From NCBI GenBank assembly GCA_965656875.1, contig CBFHMJ010000041.1, positions 142,844 through 206,843 on the forward strand: DNA of 64,000 bases, written 5' to 3'. Of the stretch, positions 9,396 to 18,396 are shown in pieces. Source of the stretch: CBFHMJ01 sp965656875. GTDB lineage: Bacteria; Pseudomonadota; Gammaproteobacteria; Enterobacterales; Alteromonadaceae. The translations under genes and the position numbers were made by a program. How positions within the stretch are numbered: position 1 is the stretch's first letter; each line of letters starts with the position of its first letter. Under the pieces are notes generated by a model, which saw nothing but the letters and a program-made list of their open reading frames with translations, ran no database searches and was not told where the DNA came from.

Positions 9396-9536
9396 TGTTT
9401 TCCTTTGTTTATTAAATGATGTTTAGATTAAAAAAATGATAGATATTCTTGAATAGTAGTGAAGTTTTCTTTATATTCCTTCGCCTCAATTTATCTGTCA
9501 TTTTGATAACAAAAAATAAACAAGGGTATCGATGTA

Positions 9537-10319
9537 GTGGACGTTCCACCGAACATTCTGGACAATTTTTTTAGTGATATCCCGTGGATGCGGATTGTCA
9601 TTTACCTGTTTCTTAGCACATTAGTACTTGGAAACATCTCTACGTATCTTCGAAAAAAATACGCGCTCAAAGACGGTTATTCTCGAAAAATTAATCATGT
9701 GGGAATTATGATGATCACCGGGCCAACGCTGGCATTTTTACCGGATGCTCAGTTGATACCTGCGGTCTTTATTGGCTCAATTGGTCTGATCGTCATCTAT
9801 GGTATTTCAGCGGTGAGTAGTACCTGGTGGATTCACGGAATTGTGTCGGGAAGTTTGCGTGAGCGCGATGCCCCAAGACGCCGTTTTTTCTTCTTCTTTC
9901 CATTGATTTCTTTCAATGTCACGCTTGTTTTTCTGGCCTTTTTATTTCCTCTGGATGTTGTGCGAGTGGCATTTTTCACCGTCGCCGTGGCTGACGGTTT
10001 TGCGGAGCCAATAGGCTTGCGTTTTGGTACGACCAACACCTATCAGTTGCGTGATGCCATATGGAAAACCACTAATACGAAATCAATTGCGGGTTCTTCC
10101 ACGGTGATGTTTTTCTCGACCGTGACCTTCCTGGCGTTTGTCTCTTTCTCCTATCCAATGTCCGGGCTGCTGGTTGCGATGGCGATTGGCTACGGATTGT
10201 TTATTGCCGGACTGGAGGCTGTTTCGCCTCGGGGAATGGATAACATGTTGATTCTACTGGTCGCAACACCTGTCGTGATGATGCTGATTAATTTGTATGC
10301 CTCGCTGACAGGGTATTAA
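9537..10319 (+). CDS. CTP-dependent polyprenol/phytol/diacylglycerol kinase-like membrane protein
   Basis: 260 codons starting with GTG 10 bases after AAGGG; an ATG at 9532 runs straight into a stop. About six or seven hydrophobic segments span the protein. The family signatures are RKINHVG (about residues 45-51), matching the RK-x-x-H of dolichol kinase and phytol kinase, and the ADGFAEPIG...RFG / KSIAGSSTV stretch, matching the conserved DxxA...GS region. Members phosphorylate long-chain isoprenoid or glycerolipid alcohols using CTP. It is the first gene of an 11-gene run, so it may activate the lipid carrier or substrate of that pathway. The substrate is inferred, not shown. Confidence 0.7.
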   Translation: MDVPPNILDNFFSDIPWMRIVIYLFLSTLVLGNISTYLRKKYALKDGYSRKINHVGIMMITGPTLAFLPDAQLIPAVFIGSIGLIVIYGISAVSSTWWIHGIVSGSLRERDAPRRRFFFFFPLISFNVTLVFLAFLFPLDVVRVAFFTVAVADGFAEPIGLRFGTTNTYQLRDAIWKTTNTKSIAGSSTVMFFSTVTFLAFVSFSYPMSGLLVAMAIGYGLFIAGLEAVSPRGMDNMLILLVATPVVMMLINLYASLTGY

Positions 10320-10336
10320 TCAGGGTAACTGGCGAG

Positions 10337-11218
10337 ATGAAAGAACGTACTTTATTTGAACAGTTATGCAAGCTTGGTTTGACTGCTAATCATCGCGGTC
10401 AGGTGGATTTTTTTAAAGTGCCAGCGCCTGCGAATGTATTTCCTGCGACGTTAAAAACTGAACTGTTAACCGTGTTCTGCACCATTACAGATGATCTGTA
10501 CGACGCAGATACCTCTTTTCACTGGTTTGGTAAAAAAGATGGCGTTAAAAAAGACTATTTCGCCACTATTAGTCATATCTGGCTGGTTTTTAAAGATAAA
10601 AAACTGATTGGCTTTTCAGCTATTCGATTACTGGATGGCTGTGGCGAGCGGATTATTTATGTCGATAACATGAACATTCAGCGTGTTAGCGGCAAAATAT
10701 TTTCCAGTTACAGTATCGGTTCCATGCTGGTCAATGAAATCCTGCAGGAAAACTGGCGAATGTCCTTAAAGCCGGTATCCGTGGTGTTCAGAACGCAAAA
10801 TGCCAATGTATATCGATTGGGTTATTCTATTCTACCGCCCGGGACTTACCCTCGTATGACGGAAGAGAAAGCCAGAGATGAAGAGCGCAGCATTCGTGTC
10901 AACGGTTACATGGCCAGTGTGTTGTCACCGGGCAAGCAATTCATTGAACAAACCTCTGTTATTAAACAAGCGTACAGCGGCTGCATTTATGGCGCTGATA
11001 ATCCAGCGATTCGTACACAACGATCTGATATTAAAGCATTTTGGGAAAAGCATGTTGATTTCGATAACGGTGATGCCGTATTAATTTCTGTTTGTCCCAG
11101 CCGTATTGAATTCATTGCCGCCATTACGCTATATCGCGTAAATGTCCTGATTTATCAGTTAAAGCGCCTTTTTTCCAGACACTCTTCAACAGCATCATCC
11201 GGGCAACAGCCAGGTTAA
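10337..11218 (+). CDS. GNAT-like acyltransferase candidate
   Basis: 293 codons, 17 bases after the kinase gene and 3 bases before the next. The central part (about residues 75-140) looks like a GNAT fold: an IWLVFKDKKLIGFSAIRLL beta-hairpin, then VDNMNIQ and a helix with SIGSMLVNEIL. This is where acetyl- or acyl-CoA would bind, although the textbook R/Q-x-x-G-x-G/A loop is not clear. The C-terminal 30 residues are hydrophobic then basic (RVNVLIYQLKRLF), suggesting membrane association. The GNAT assignment is tentative; the alternative is an unknown family specific to this cluster. Confidence 0.45.
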   Translation: MKERTLFEQLCKLGLTANHRGQVDFFKVPAPANVFPATLKTELLTVFCTITDDLYDADTSFHWFGKKDGVKKDYFATISHIWLVFKDKKLIGFSAIRLLDGCGERIIYVDNMNIQRVSGKIFSSYSIGSMLVNEILQENWRMSLKPVSVVFRTQNANVYRLGYSILPPGTYPRMTEEKARDEERSIRVNGYMASVLSPGKQFIEQTSVIKQAYSGCIYGADNPAIRTQRSDIKAFWEKHVDFDNGDAVLISVCPSRIEFIAAITLYRVNVLIYQLKRLFSRHSSTASSGQQPG

Positions 11219-11221
11219 GGA

Positions 11222-13201
11222 ATGGATATCTTGAAACAACTAACTTCGCTTTCTCCATCACAATATCAGGACGCTATTCATCGAAATATCGATATCATCT
11301 CCAGCGCTGAACAGGCGCATCTGGGCAGTGCCAAAATTCTGATTGCTGGATGCGGTAGTGTTGGTGGCAGCATCGTCGAGCCATTAACACGTACTGGTAT
11401 GAGTCGTTTTGTGTTAGCTGATCCGGAAGATTATGACGTCACTAACCTGAATCGTCAGGTATGTGTGTTGCAAGATGTCGGGCGTAAAAAAGTTGATGTC
11501 GTCGCAGAGCGAGCCAGAACCATTAACCCGAATGTAGACATTACAACGTTCGATGACGGATTAACGGTTGCAAACATTGAAGTGGCTTTTGAAGGCGTTA
11601 ATGTTGTTTTTGATGGGGTTGATGCTGGAGCCGCGCCTTATGAAAAATACCTGATGCATAAAATCGCCTGTGAGCGAAACATCCCGGTGCTGGCTGGTTT
11701 CGATTTCGGTGGTAAGGCGGTGATTTATGTCTTTGATTATCGCCGTCATAACACGCCATTCTATGGTCGTGCGACAGAGCAGGCTCATAAAGACGGCGAT
11801 CTGGTTGCGGCGTTGAAATGGCTTGGTTACACCCAGTATCCGGCGGACTTCCTGCCTGTTATTGCGGACCGATTAGTGACTAAAGAGCCGTGGCCGCAGG
11901 TATCTTATTGCGTGATGGCGATGGGTGCACTGGGCGTCAGAACTGTTATTGATGTATTAATGGCGCGACGAGTGCCACACAAAGTCACGTTTGACGTCAA
12001 CATGGCATCGCGTGGATGCTGGAGCCGATTGCAAGAATACATCAACTGGCCGTTGAATCTGATTCATGCGTTCAACGTGTCTCGCAATTCTGCACTGGTC
12101 AATGCTGAACCGGAAAAGCAGGAAAGTACTAATTCCGCCCTTCGTTATTTGAATGACCATCCAACACTGATGTTGGTGTTGCAGATTATGATTCGTTCAC
12201 CATCTCCTCATAATTGTCAGCCCTGGCGCTTTACCATTACCGGGCCTGATACGATTGCGATTGGCTGGGATAAATCACGTTTACTGGATTATATCGATCC
12301 GGACGGTTACGCGATTATGTACAGTCTTGGCTGTGCAGTTGAAGCTGCTTCATCGGTCGCTGAGGTTGAATTTACACCTGCGAACGCGAATGGCTTTGCA
12401 ACCCTGGATTTCTTTGATGACAACTATTCTGTGGGCACGCTTCGTATCAAGCATATTTACGCAGATGATTACCCGCTAAACCGGGATATTAACTTAAAGC
12501 GTTCAACCAATCGCTTCCGTTTTCTTAATACACCACTGGACAGCGCATTGACTGACGCCTGTGTTGCTTCTGCGGAAGGAACATCTTCTCACGTTGCGTT
12601 TCTTGAACAGGCGTCTGGTGTGTTGAAGCAAACTGCTCAACGAGAAAGCAATCGTTTATTTGCCGAGGATGGCTATTTCGACGAGCTGATGGACTTCATG
12701 CGTCTGAATAAAGCTGAAGAACAGTCAACGCCAACCGGATTTACCCGAGACTCGCTGGCAATCACACGTATCGAAGCCGCATTTCTTGGTTTGTTAAAGA
12801 AAAATAAAGGATTACAGCGTATTGCTGAACGCTTTGGTCTACGAAAAATCATGGCGTGGTCTTCCGTTAAATCATTGAATAATGATGGCAGTTACATGCT
12901 GATTTCGACCAAAGACTGGTCGGATAAAGGTCGGTTCGAGGTTGGCAGAACTATCATGAAAACCTGGTTGTCGCTGACGAAAGCGGATATTGCTTGTCAG
13001 CCGGTTGATTTTCCAATCAGTAGTGATGAAGGCCGGGCAACAATCAAGCGATTATTTGGTATTGATGACGACAGTCGTCCGATTTTGTTGATGCGTCTGG
13101 GCCGGGCAACACGAACGCATGATGCTATGAGTTCTCGTATGACGCTTGGTCAGTTTGTTGATTTGGCAATTGCGGATGATCCACAGGAGCGTCAATCATG
13201 A
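11222..13201 (+). CDS. ThiF/E1-like adenylyltransferase fused to nitroreductase
   Basis: 659 codons. Residues about 1-300 form an E1-like domain: nucleotide loop GCGSVG (43-48), acidic D66 in VLADPEDYD, and NLNRQ (75-79), as in ThiF, MoeB and the Rv1355c family. Residues about 315-650 form an FMN nitroreductase-like domain opening with RSPSPHNCQPWRF. The usual zinc-binding Cys pairs of ThiF/MoeB are not obvious. The predicted roles are adenylation of a carboxylate and an FMN-dependent redox step in one chain. This recalls, but does not match, the E1-like plus McbC-like pairs of azole-forming pathways, and no YcaO is encoded here. It overlaps the next gene by 4 bases. Confidence 0.8.
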   Translation: MDILKQLTSLSPSQYQDAIHRNIDIISSAEQAHLGSAKILIAGCGSVGGSIVEPLTRTGMSRFVLADPEDYDVTNLNRQVCVLQDVGRKKVDVVAERARTINPNVDITTFDDGLTVANIEVAFEGVNVVFDGVDAGAAPYEKYLMHKIACERNIPVLAGFDFGGKAVIYVFDYRRHNTPFYGRATEQAHKDGDLVAALKWLGYTQYPADFLPVIADRLVTKEPWPQVSYCVMAMGALGVRTVIDVLMARRVPHKVTFDVNMASRGCWSRLQEYINWPLNLIHAFNVSRNSALVNAEPEKQESTNSALRYLNDHPTLMLVLQIMIRSPSPHNCQPWRFTITGPDTIAIGWDKSRLLDYIDPDGYAIMYSLGCAVEAASSVAEVEFTPANANGFATLDFFDDNYSVGTLRIKHIYADDYPLNRDINLKRSTNRFRFLNTPLDSALTDACVASAEGTSSHVAFLEQASGVLKQTAQRESNRLFAEDGYFDELMDFMRLNKAEEQSTPTGFTRDSLAITRIEAAFLGLLKKNKGLQRIAERFGLRKIMAWSSVKSLNNDGSYMLISTKDWSDKGRFEVGRTIMKTWLSLTKADIACQPVDFPISSDEGRATIKRLFGIDDDSRPILLMRLGRATRTHDAMSSRMTLGQFVDLAIADDPQERQS

Positions 13202-14196
13202 AAACATTAGTGGTTGGAGCTACCGGCCAGCTTGGCTCCCGGTTGATTCACAAGCGGTCAGCGTTTGATGCTGATAATCAGGTTAAAGCATTTGTTCGTC
13301 CTGGATCGAGTTATAAAAAACTGGACTGTGAACAAGACGATCTGGTTTTTGGTGACCTGACAGATAAACAAAGCCTGATTGAAGCCTGCTCAGGCGTCGA
13401 CACTGTCATTGCTACGGCAACCCTGGTTTTTCCCAGGAAAAAAGACAGTTTTGAATCTGATGAACGTAAAGGCTATCGCAATCTGATCGAAGCTTGCGAA
13501 CAGTGCGGTGTAAAACAGATTGTTTTTATTTCTATCGCAGTGCCAATGACCGATAACTACACCGAACAATCCACGACTTATGCGCTTAAGAAATGGTGTG
13601 AAGAACTGATGATTGATTCCCCGGTCAGTCACACGATTTTGCGTTGTCCGCTATTCATGGATGATTACTTTGCTTTGATTGGCAGTGAGATCCCGCTGGC
13701 TGGAGAATCGTTAGCAACCGTCAATCGTTCTGAAGGTATGACCAAACTGTTTCGTCGCCTGATCAAAGGTTCTGTCGAAAAATATGGGTTAGCCTGGATA
13801 CCCGGAAAAGCCGACAAACGACAAGCATTTATCGCGGTAGAAGACATCGCGAATTATTGTATTCAAGTCACAGGTAAGCCCGAGTTTTACAATCAGATCC
13901 TGACGATTGGCGGACCTGAAGATTTATCCTGGCAGCAGGTGTGTGACATCTATTCCTCTTTGCTTTCTCGCCGTGTTCGGCCCGTATCGCTACCAGCCCC
14001 CATGTTACTGTTGATCTTAAAACTGATACGACCATTTGCGCCTGTTTTAGCTAATCAACTCAGTATTTTATGGATCATTGCCTCAACTGAATGTGTTCGA
14101 GAGGCAAGCTGGGAAAACACTTTGAGCGCCGAAGAAACGACGACTGCACAAAATTACCTGACGGGTAAATATCAGCAATTTCAGGCAAAGCCATGA
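13198..14196 (+). CDS. NAD(P)-binding atypical SDR (NmrA / epimerase-like)
   Basis: 332 codons. The N-terminal GATGQLG (7-13) is the glycine-rich loop of an extended or atypical short-chain dehydrogenase, followed by VFGDLTDKQSL and VIATAT as in NmrA-like and complex I NDUFA9-like proteins. The YxxxK catalytic pair is not certain: a Y-x-x-K arrangement may be present in TYALKKW near residue 127. Likely an oxidoreductase or isomerase on a soluble or lipid-linked intermediate. The start overlaps the upstream stop (ATGA) and the end overlaps the downstream start by 4 bases, so it is co-translated in the cluster. Confidence 0.75.
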   Translation: MKTLVVGATGQLGSRLIHKRSAFDADNQVKAFVRPGSSYKKLDCEQDDLVFGDLTDKQSLIEACSGVDTVIATATLVFPRKKDSFESDERKGYRNLIEACEQCGVKQIVFISIAVPMTDNYTEQSTTYALKKWCEELMIDSPVSHTILRCPLFMDDYFALIGSEIPLAGESLATVNRSEGMTKLFRRLIKGSVEKYGLAWIPGKADKRQAFIAVEDIANYCIQVTGKPEFYNQILTIGGPEDLSWQQVCDIYSSLLSRRVRPVSLPAPMLLLILKLIRPFAPVLANQLSILWIIASTECVREASWENTLSAEETTTAQNYLTGKYQQFQAKP

Positions 14197-15272
14197 CAGA
14201 TTCGACGATGTTAAAACGCAATACGTCAACGTCAGTAACGCCAACGCCGAATGTGCACACATTAATGATTGATGAGGCATTTACCTTCGAGTGCGGCAAG
14301 GTGATTGATGGTTTGTCTGTTACTTACACGACCTGGGGGGAAATGAATGAACAGCGAGACAACATTGTCTGGGTTTGTCATCCCTTAACCTGTAGTGCTG
14401 ATCCGACACAATGGTGGCCGGGCATGGTTGGTCTGGACCGGACGTTGTCACCGCAAAAATACTTCATTGTTTGCGTCAATGTTATTGGTTCGTGTTATGG
14501 CACTACCGGTCCGGGGAGTTGTAATACCCACGGCGTCATTCCTGGGTTTGATTTCCCACTTACCACAATACGAGATGTTGTTGCCGTGTTGCAGCGAGTC
14601 AAAAAACAGCTTGGTATTGAACACATCAATCTTGGCATCGGTGCTTCTTTTGGTGGGCAGCAACTGGTTCAGTGGATGGCACTGGAACCAGGATTATTTA
14701 AGCATGCCTGTGTTGCGGGAGCGAATGCATTACAAAGCCCCTGGGCAAAAGCATTTAACGAAACTCAACGCATGGCTATTGAAGCGGACGAATCGTTTTA
14801 TCATGATGTCCCCGATGGTGGTAAGAAAGGTCTGGCGGCAGCACGGTCGCTGGCTGTTATTTCCTATCGTAGCTTTGATACGTATGGCCGGACTCAGGCT
14901 GAACCGACTCATCAAACTTTCGATGATTTTAAAGCATCATCTTACCAGCGTTATATCGGCACGAAGTTTACAGAGCGATTCAGTGCCATCAGTTACTGGT
15001 ATCTGACTAAAGCGATGGACAGCCACAATATTGCACGTCACAACGAATCCCTGGAGCAAGTGCTGGCGACGATTCAAACGAACGTACTCTTGCTGGCGAT
15101 GTCCGGTGATGTGCTGTTTCGACAGCAAGAAGTTGATTTCATGGATCAGCATCTGCCTTTTAGTACTCCCGTAACGATTGAATCGACACATGGTCATGAC
15201 GGACTGCTGGCTAATGCAGACCGAATCGCTCACACACTACAGTCATTTATTGAAGAAAATGCCATTTTTTAG
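14193..15272 (+). CDS. MetX-like alpha/beta-hydrolase acyltransferase (homoserine acetyltransferase family)
   Basis: 359 codons. The overall plan matches homoserine O-acetyltransferases: HPLTCSADPTQWW, IGSCYGTTGPGS, FPLTTIRD and a nucleophile elbow GASFGG with Ser152 (GGSMGG in typical MetX), then the acid near GDVLF and the catalytic His in THGHDG. In MetX the enzyme moves an acyl group from acyl-CoA to a hydroxyl. Placement in this cluster and departures from the MetX elbow suggest an O-acyltransferase with another substrate rather than methionine synthesis; that is inference. Confidence 0.75.
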   Translation: MTDSTMLKRNTSTSVTPTPNVHTLMIDEAFTFECGKVIDGLSVTYTTWGEMNEQRDNIVWVCHPLTCSADPTQWWPGMVGLDRTLSPQKYFIVCVNVIGSCYGTTGPGSCNTHGVIPGFDFPLTTIRDVVAVLQRVKKQLGIEHINLGIGASFGGQQLVQWMALEPGLFKHACVAGANALQSPWAKAFNETQRMAIEADESFYHDVPDGGKKGLAAARSLAVISYRSFDTYGRTQAEPTHQTFDDFKASSYQRYIGTKFTERFSAISYWYLTKAMDSHNIARHNESLEQVLATIQTNVLLLAMSGDVLFRQQEVDFMDQHLPFSTPVTIESTHGHDGLLANADRIAHTLQSFIEENAIF

Positions 15273-15290
15273 AGGTTGGAATCCCAGTTT

Positions 15291-15881
15291 ATGAATCTCG
15301 CACTATTTGATTTTGACGGCACGATTACCGATTGCGATACCTTCACGCCGTTTGTGAAGAAAGTGATTCCGGCAGAGCGGATGCGCTGGGGGCGGCTGTT
15401 ACTTGCACCGTCTATTCTGGGTTATCGCCTGGGCCTGGTGTCGTCGTCACGTATCAGACAGCAAATCGTGAAAGTTGGTCTGGCCGGGTATTCAAAAGAC
15501 GCTATTGATGAGAAAGGTCGGCTACATGCCAATAATTTTATTCCACCCGTACTTCGTCCAGAAGCAATGGAACGATTGCAATGGCACCAACAACAAGGCG
15601 ACCGAATTATTATCGTATCAGCGTCGCTTGATGTGTATCTGAAACCCTGGTGTGAGCAAATGGGATTCGAGTTGTCCTGTGCGGAACTGGAAGTTGCCGA
15701 TGCGAAGTTGACTGGCCGTTATTGTGGCGGCGACTGTTCAGGGCAGGCCAAAGCTGAACGCGTTAAGGCCATGGTCGATTTAGAGCAGTACAACACAGTT
15801 TATGCTTATGGCGATACTAAAGAAGACGATGAATTACTCGCACTGGCCGATGAAAAGTACTTCCAATGGAGAAAGGTTTAG
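15291..15881 (+). CDS. HAD-IB family phosphatase
   Basis: 196 codons from the ATG at 15291; a TTG at 15276 directly abuts GAGG and is a poor start. Motif I is DFDGT (D7 nucleophile, D9 acid/base), motif II is IIVSAS, motif III lies in GQAKAERV, and motif IV is YGDTKEDDE. This is the SerB-like HAD-IB arrangement (length around 200). Such enzymes remove phosphate from small phosphomonoesters; some act on lipid-linked phosphates. In the cluster it could remove the phosphate introduced by the kinase-like protein or from a precursor. The substrate is unknown. Confidence 0.8.
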   Translation: MNLALFDFDGTITDCDTFTPFVKKVIPAERMRWGRLLLAPSILGYRLGLVSSSRIRQQIVKVGLAGYSKDAIDEKGRLHANNFIPPVLRPEAMERLQWHQQQGDRIIIVSASLDVYLKPWCEQMGFELSCAELEVADAKLTGRYCGGDCSGQAKAERVKAMVDLEQYNTVYAYGDTKEDDELLALADEKYFQWRKV

Positions 15882-15902
15882 CTACACCAAGGAGCGTTAA
15901 CA

Positions 15903-16715
15903 ATGAGTTTTAAATATCTGGAAATCCCCCTTGCTGAATTAAGCAATCACATGATGGATCTGCTGAAAGGCAATACAACGGCATTACTGGTTAAGAAAAC
16001 CATGTCACCCGCCCAGTGTCAGGTGGTTTACGACAACTTCATCAACAGCGCCGGTTTGTATCAGCGTGAAGATGGTGTGCCAGCATTGATGGTCGGCACC
16101 AATACTTATCTACAAAATGCCGAAACGGTGATTGAAGAATTACAGAAGAACAATGTCTATGCTGAATTGTTGTTTCGCGGTACAGACAATGTTTATCGTC
16201 ACGTTTTTGACTGTATTGAAGATGCGGGATACCGGTTCCGTCAGGCGTATATCGATGGCATTCCAGCACCCGTTTATCGCGGCACAATCTGGAATAATCC
16301 AGCCAAACGCGGCAAACCTTTACTGGCGCACACCGACTGGCCTCAGGTTAAGTTCTCCGGCCTGGAGTTTGAACATGTGAAAACGCCGGTCGCGATTAAC
16401 TTCTATCCAAAGCACCCACCTAAAGGCGCATCAACCCTTCGGTTGTACAACCTGATTCCGGAAGAATCCTGGTTAGACGATCTGGGGATAAAAAGTAGTG
16501 GTTATCCCATTGCTCAAGAGCAACTGGAAGGTATTCGCTATATTGATATTCACCCTGAAGAAGGTGACATCCTGCTATTCAATGCTGCTCATGTTCACGC
16601 TGTTAATAGTCAGTCTGTGCTTGATGAGCAAAATGACAGCAATCAACATCGGCTTAATATCAATGGCTTTTTTGGCTTCTGTGAACAGTTGAACCGGGTG
16701 TTGGCCTGGGCTTAA
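15903..16715 (+). CDS. Putative 2-oxoglutarate/Fe(II)-dependent oxygenase
   Basis: 270 codons with an AAGGAG ribosome-binding site. The iron triad fits H143-x-D145 (in LAHTDWPQ) and a distal His at 230 or 232 (FNAAHVHAVN). The Arg in HRLNINGFFGF, ten or more residues on, would hold 2-oxoglutarate. These give the double-stranded beta-helix pattern of small-molecule hydroxylases. The next gene starts inside its stop codon (TAATG). A hydroxylation, desaturation or ring-forming step in the cluster pathway is the likely role. Confidence in the fold is good; the substrate is not known. Confidence 0.7.
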   Translation: MSFKYLEIPLAELSNHMMDLLKGNTTALLVKKTMSPAQCQVVYDNFINSAGLYQREDGVPALMVGTNTYLQNAETVIEELQKNNVYAELLFRGTDNVYRHVFDCIEDAGYRFRQAYIDGIPAPVYRGTIWNNPAKRGKPLLAHTDWPQVKFSGLEFEHVKTPVAINFYPKHPPKGASTLRLYNLIPEESWLDDLGIKSSGYPIAQEQLEGIRYIDIHPEEGDILLFNAAHVHAVNSQSVLDEQNDSNQHRLNINGFFGFCEQLNRVLAWA

Positions 16716-17650
16716 TGATGTCGGTCACTTCTCGTTCATCGCTGCGTTACTGGCTGGGAAAAACCTTGTACAACACCGTCTGCAACTTGACGGCGATTAC
16801 CGCCAGGCTTAAGGCGCGTGAGTTCCAGTCCAGCCAGGGAGTCCTGCGTTATTACATTCATAACAACCCGGGTAAGCCTATGTTGGTTTTCCTGCATGGG
16901 TTCAGTGGCAATAAAGAACTTTGGTTGAATACCGTATGGTCACTGCGGCACTCACACAGTGTATTGATTCCGGATTTACCCGGACATGGTGAATCTGATG
17001 CACCGTCATCTAATCAATATCAACCGGAAGATCACGCCAGTTTGATCGAAGAGTTGCTACAGGCAGAAGGCATTAAGACGTGTTGTCTGGTCGGCAGTTC
17101 AATGGGATGCGCGGTTGCCGCTGCTTTGCTGGCTGAATCAAGGGCTCGAATACCGGCGGCATTATTTATAAACCCGTTTGGTGTGACTCGGGAACAAATT
17201 ACCGCAATTCAGCATTTCAAAGCAGGGACTACATCGCCGTTTCAGATTGAAAGTGTTGACGATTATCGCGAATTTTTCAGCCTGCTCAGCTGCCAGCCTG
17301 TGTGGATACCTAGCTGGATCAAAGATTATCTGGCTATTGAGCATATGCGCCGAAATGACCAGATTGCACAAATGTTTTCAGCGCTGAAATCAAGCGAACC
17401 TTTCTTACCCCGATTGCAGGCATTGCAAAAAAAGCAGTCGTTTTCACTCATTGTTCTGGCCGGGCAACAAGATGCTGTCGTGACGACAGAATGTTTTTCA
17501 ATGTTAGAACAGGAACTTGATAACTGTCAGCTCCACTGGCTGGACGACAGCGGGCATCTGCCAATGCTGGAGACGCCAAAGGTTCTGGCAACGGCGATTC
17601 AATGTTTGTTGCCCTGTTCCGAGGTAAAAACTGGCCTGAACACCGACTAA
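16715..17650 (+). CDS. Alpha/beta hydrolase
   Basis: 311 codons; the start overlaps the preceding stop by one base, with a second in-frame ATG right after. Family marks: oxyanion HGFSG, DLPGHGESD, nucleophile elbow GSSMG (Ser129), the acid near GQQDAVV, and the catalytic His in DSGHLPMLE. It is a monoacylglycerol-lipase-like or esterase-type enzyme with no signal peptide, though the N-terminal 30 residues are moderately hydrophobic and basic. It may release or transfer an acyl group in the cluster pathway. Confidence 0.8.
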   Translation: MMSVTSRSSLRYWLGKTLYNTVCNLTAITARLKAREFQSSQGVLRYYIHNNPGKPMLVFLHGFSGNKELWLNTVWSLRHSHSVLIPDLPGHGESDAPSSNQYQPEDHASLIEELLQAEGIKTCCLVGSSMGCAVAAALLAESRARIPAALFINPFGVTREQITAIQHFKAGTTSPFQIESVDDYREFFSLLSCQPVWIPSWIKDYLAIEHMRRNDQIAQMFSALKSSEPFLPRLQALQKKQSFSLIVLAGQQDAVVTTECFSMLEQELDNCQLHWLDDSGHLPMLETPKVLATAIQCLLPCSEVKTGLNTD

Positions 17651-17715
17651 CGGAATCATCCAAACAACATTTCAACACCAACAATAACGATAACTTGAAG
17701 CTACCCGAGATCATC

Positions 17716-18396
17716 ATGAAACAACTAACATTTTTCAAACCTGACTCCGCGACGGGGTTTTTCGCTACGTTAGCACTGACTATTCTGACCGTTATGATTG
17801 CCATTAATTATGTTGATCATCAATTAGTGGCTTACCTGAATGAACACCCGTTCGAAAAAACCAAACTAGTGTCTGTTGTGCTGTCCATCCCTGTACTGAT
17901 GGGACTGTTTTCGGTGTTTTATATTCTGGCTTATGCGCTGGCACTTCATAAGAAAAAAGACTCCCGCTGGTGCCAGGATATGTTCATTGTAACCGTGACT
18001 TATATGGTAACCGTCTCGATTAAGAATTTTCTTAAGATAGCCTTTGGTCGAACATGGCCAAATCAAACGCCGAGTTTTTTCCCGGACGATAATATTGCTC
18101 GTGGTCTTAAAGACGGTGCGCAGGTTGTTACTGAGGGGTTTCACCCGTTTACTGGCTTGCGCGAGTTTGCCTCATTTCCTTCTGGCAGCACATCTATCAC
18201 GCTTTGTTTTGTGGTGATGGTTGCTGTGCTGTTTCCTAAAACCCGAATCCCTGCATTATTACTGGGATTGAGTGTGCCTGTATTACTGGTTCTGACTAAT
18301 ATTCACTACGTGTCAGATGTTATTGCGGGCTTATTTATCGGCTGTAGCGCGGCATTGCTGGCGTTAAAAATCACAGGACGAGACAAGGCCGCATGA
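17716..18396 (+). CDS. PAP2-family membrane phosphatase-like protein with altered active site
   Basis: 226 codons from the ATG at 17716; the longer frame begins inside the preceding gene. About five or six TM segments. Motif 1 is K107-x-x-x-x-R-x-WP (KIAFGRTWP). Motif 2 reads PSGS (155-158) where active enzymes have PSGH. In motif 3 the nucleophile His197 and Asp201 are kept (IHYVSD), but the Arg expected six residues before His197 is Leu. The fold is therefore PAP2, while two residues of the usual catalytic set are missing. It may be inactive, act by a variant mechanism, or serve as a lipid-binding partner. It overlaps the next gene by 4 bases. Confidence 0.75.
   Translation: MKQLTFFKPDSATGFFATLALTILTVMIAINYVDHQLVAYLNEHPFEKTKLVSVVLSIPVLMGLFSVFYILAYALALHKKKDSRWCQDMFIVTVTYMVTVSIKNFLKIAFGRTWPNQTPSFFPDDNIARGLKDGAQVVTEGFHPFTGLREFASFPSGSTSITLCFVVMVAVLFPKTRIPALLLGLSVPVLLVLTNIHYVSDVIAGLFIGCSAALLALKITGRDKAA

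Noticed and set aside
14193..15272. Calling the MetX-like gene a true methionine-pathway metX
   Set aside because: The nucleophile elbow differs from the usual form and the neighbours are lipid-type enzymes, so a pathway-specific acyltransferase is more likely.
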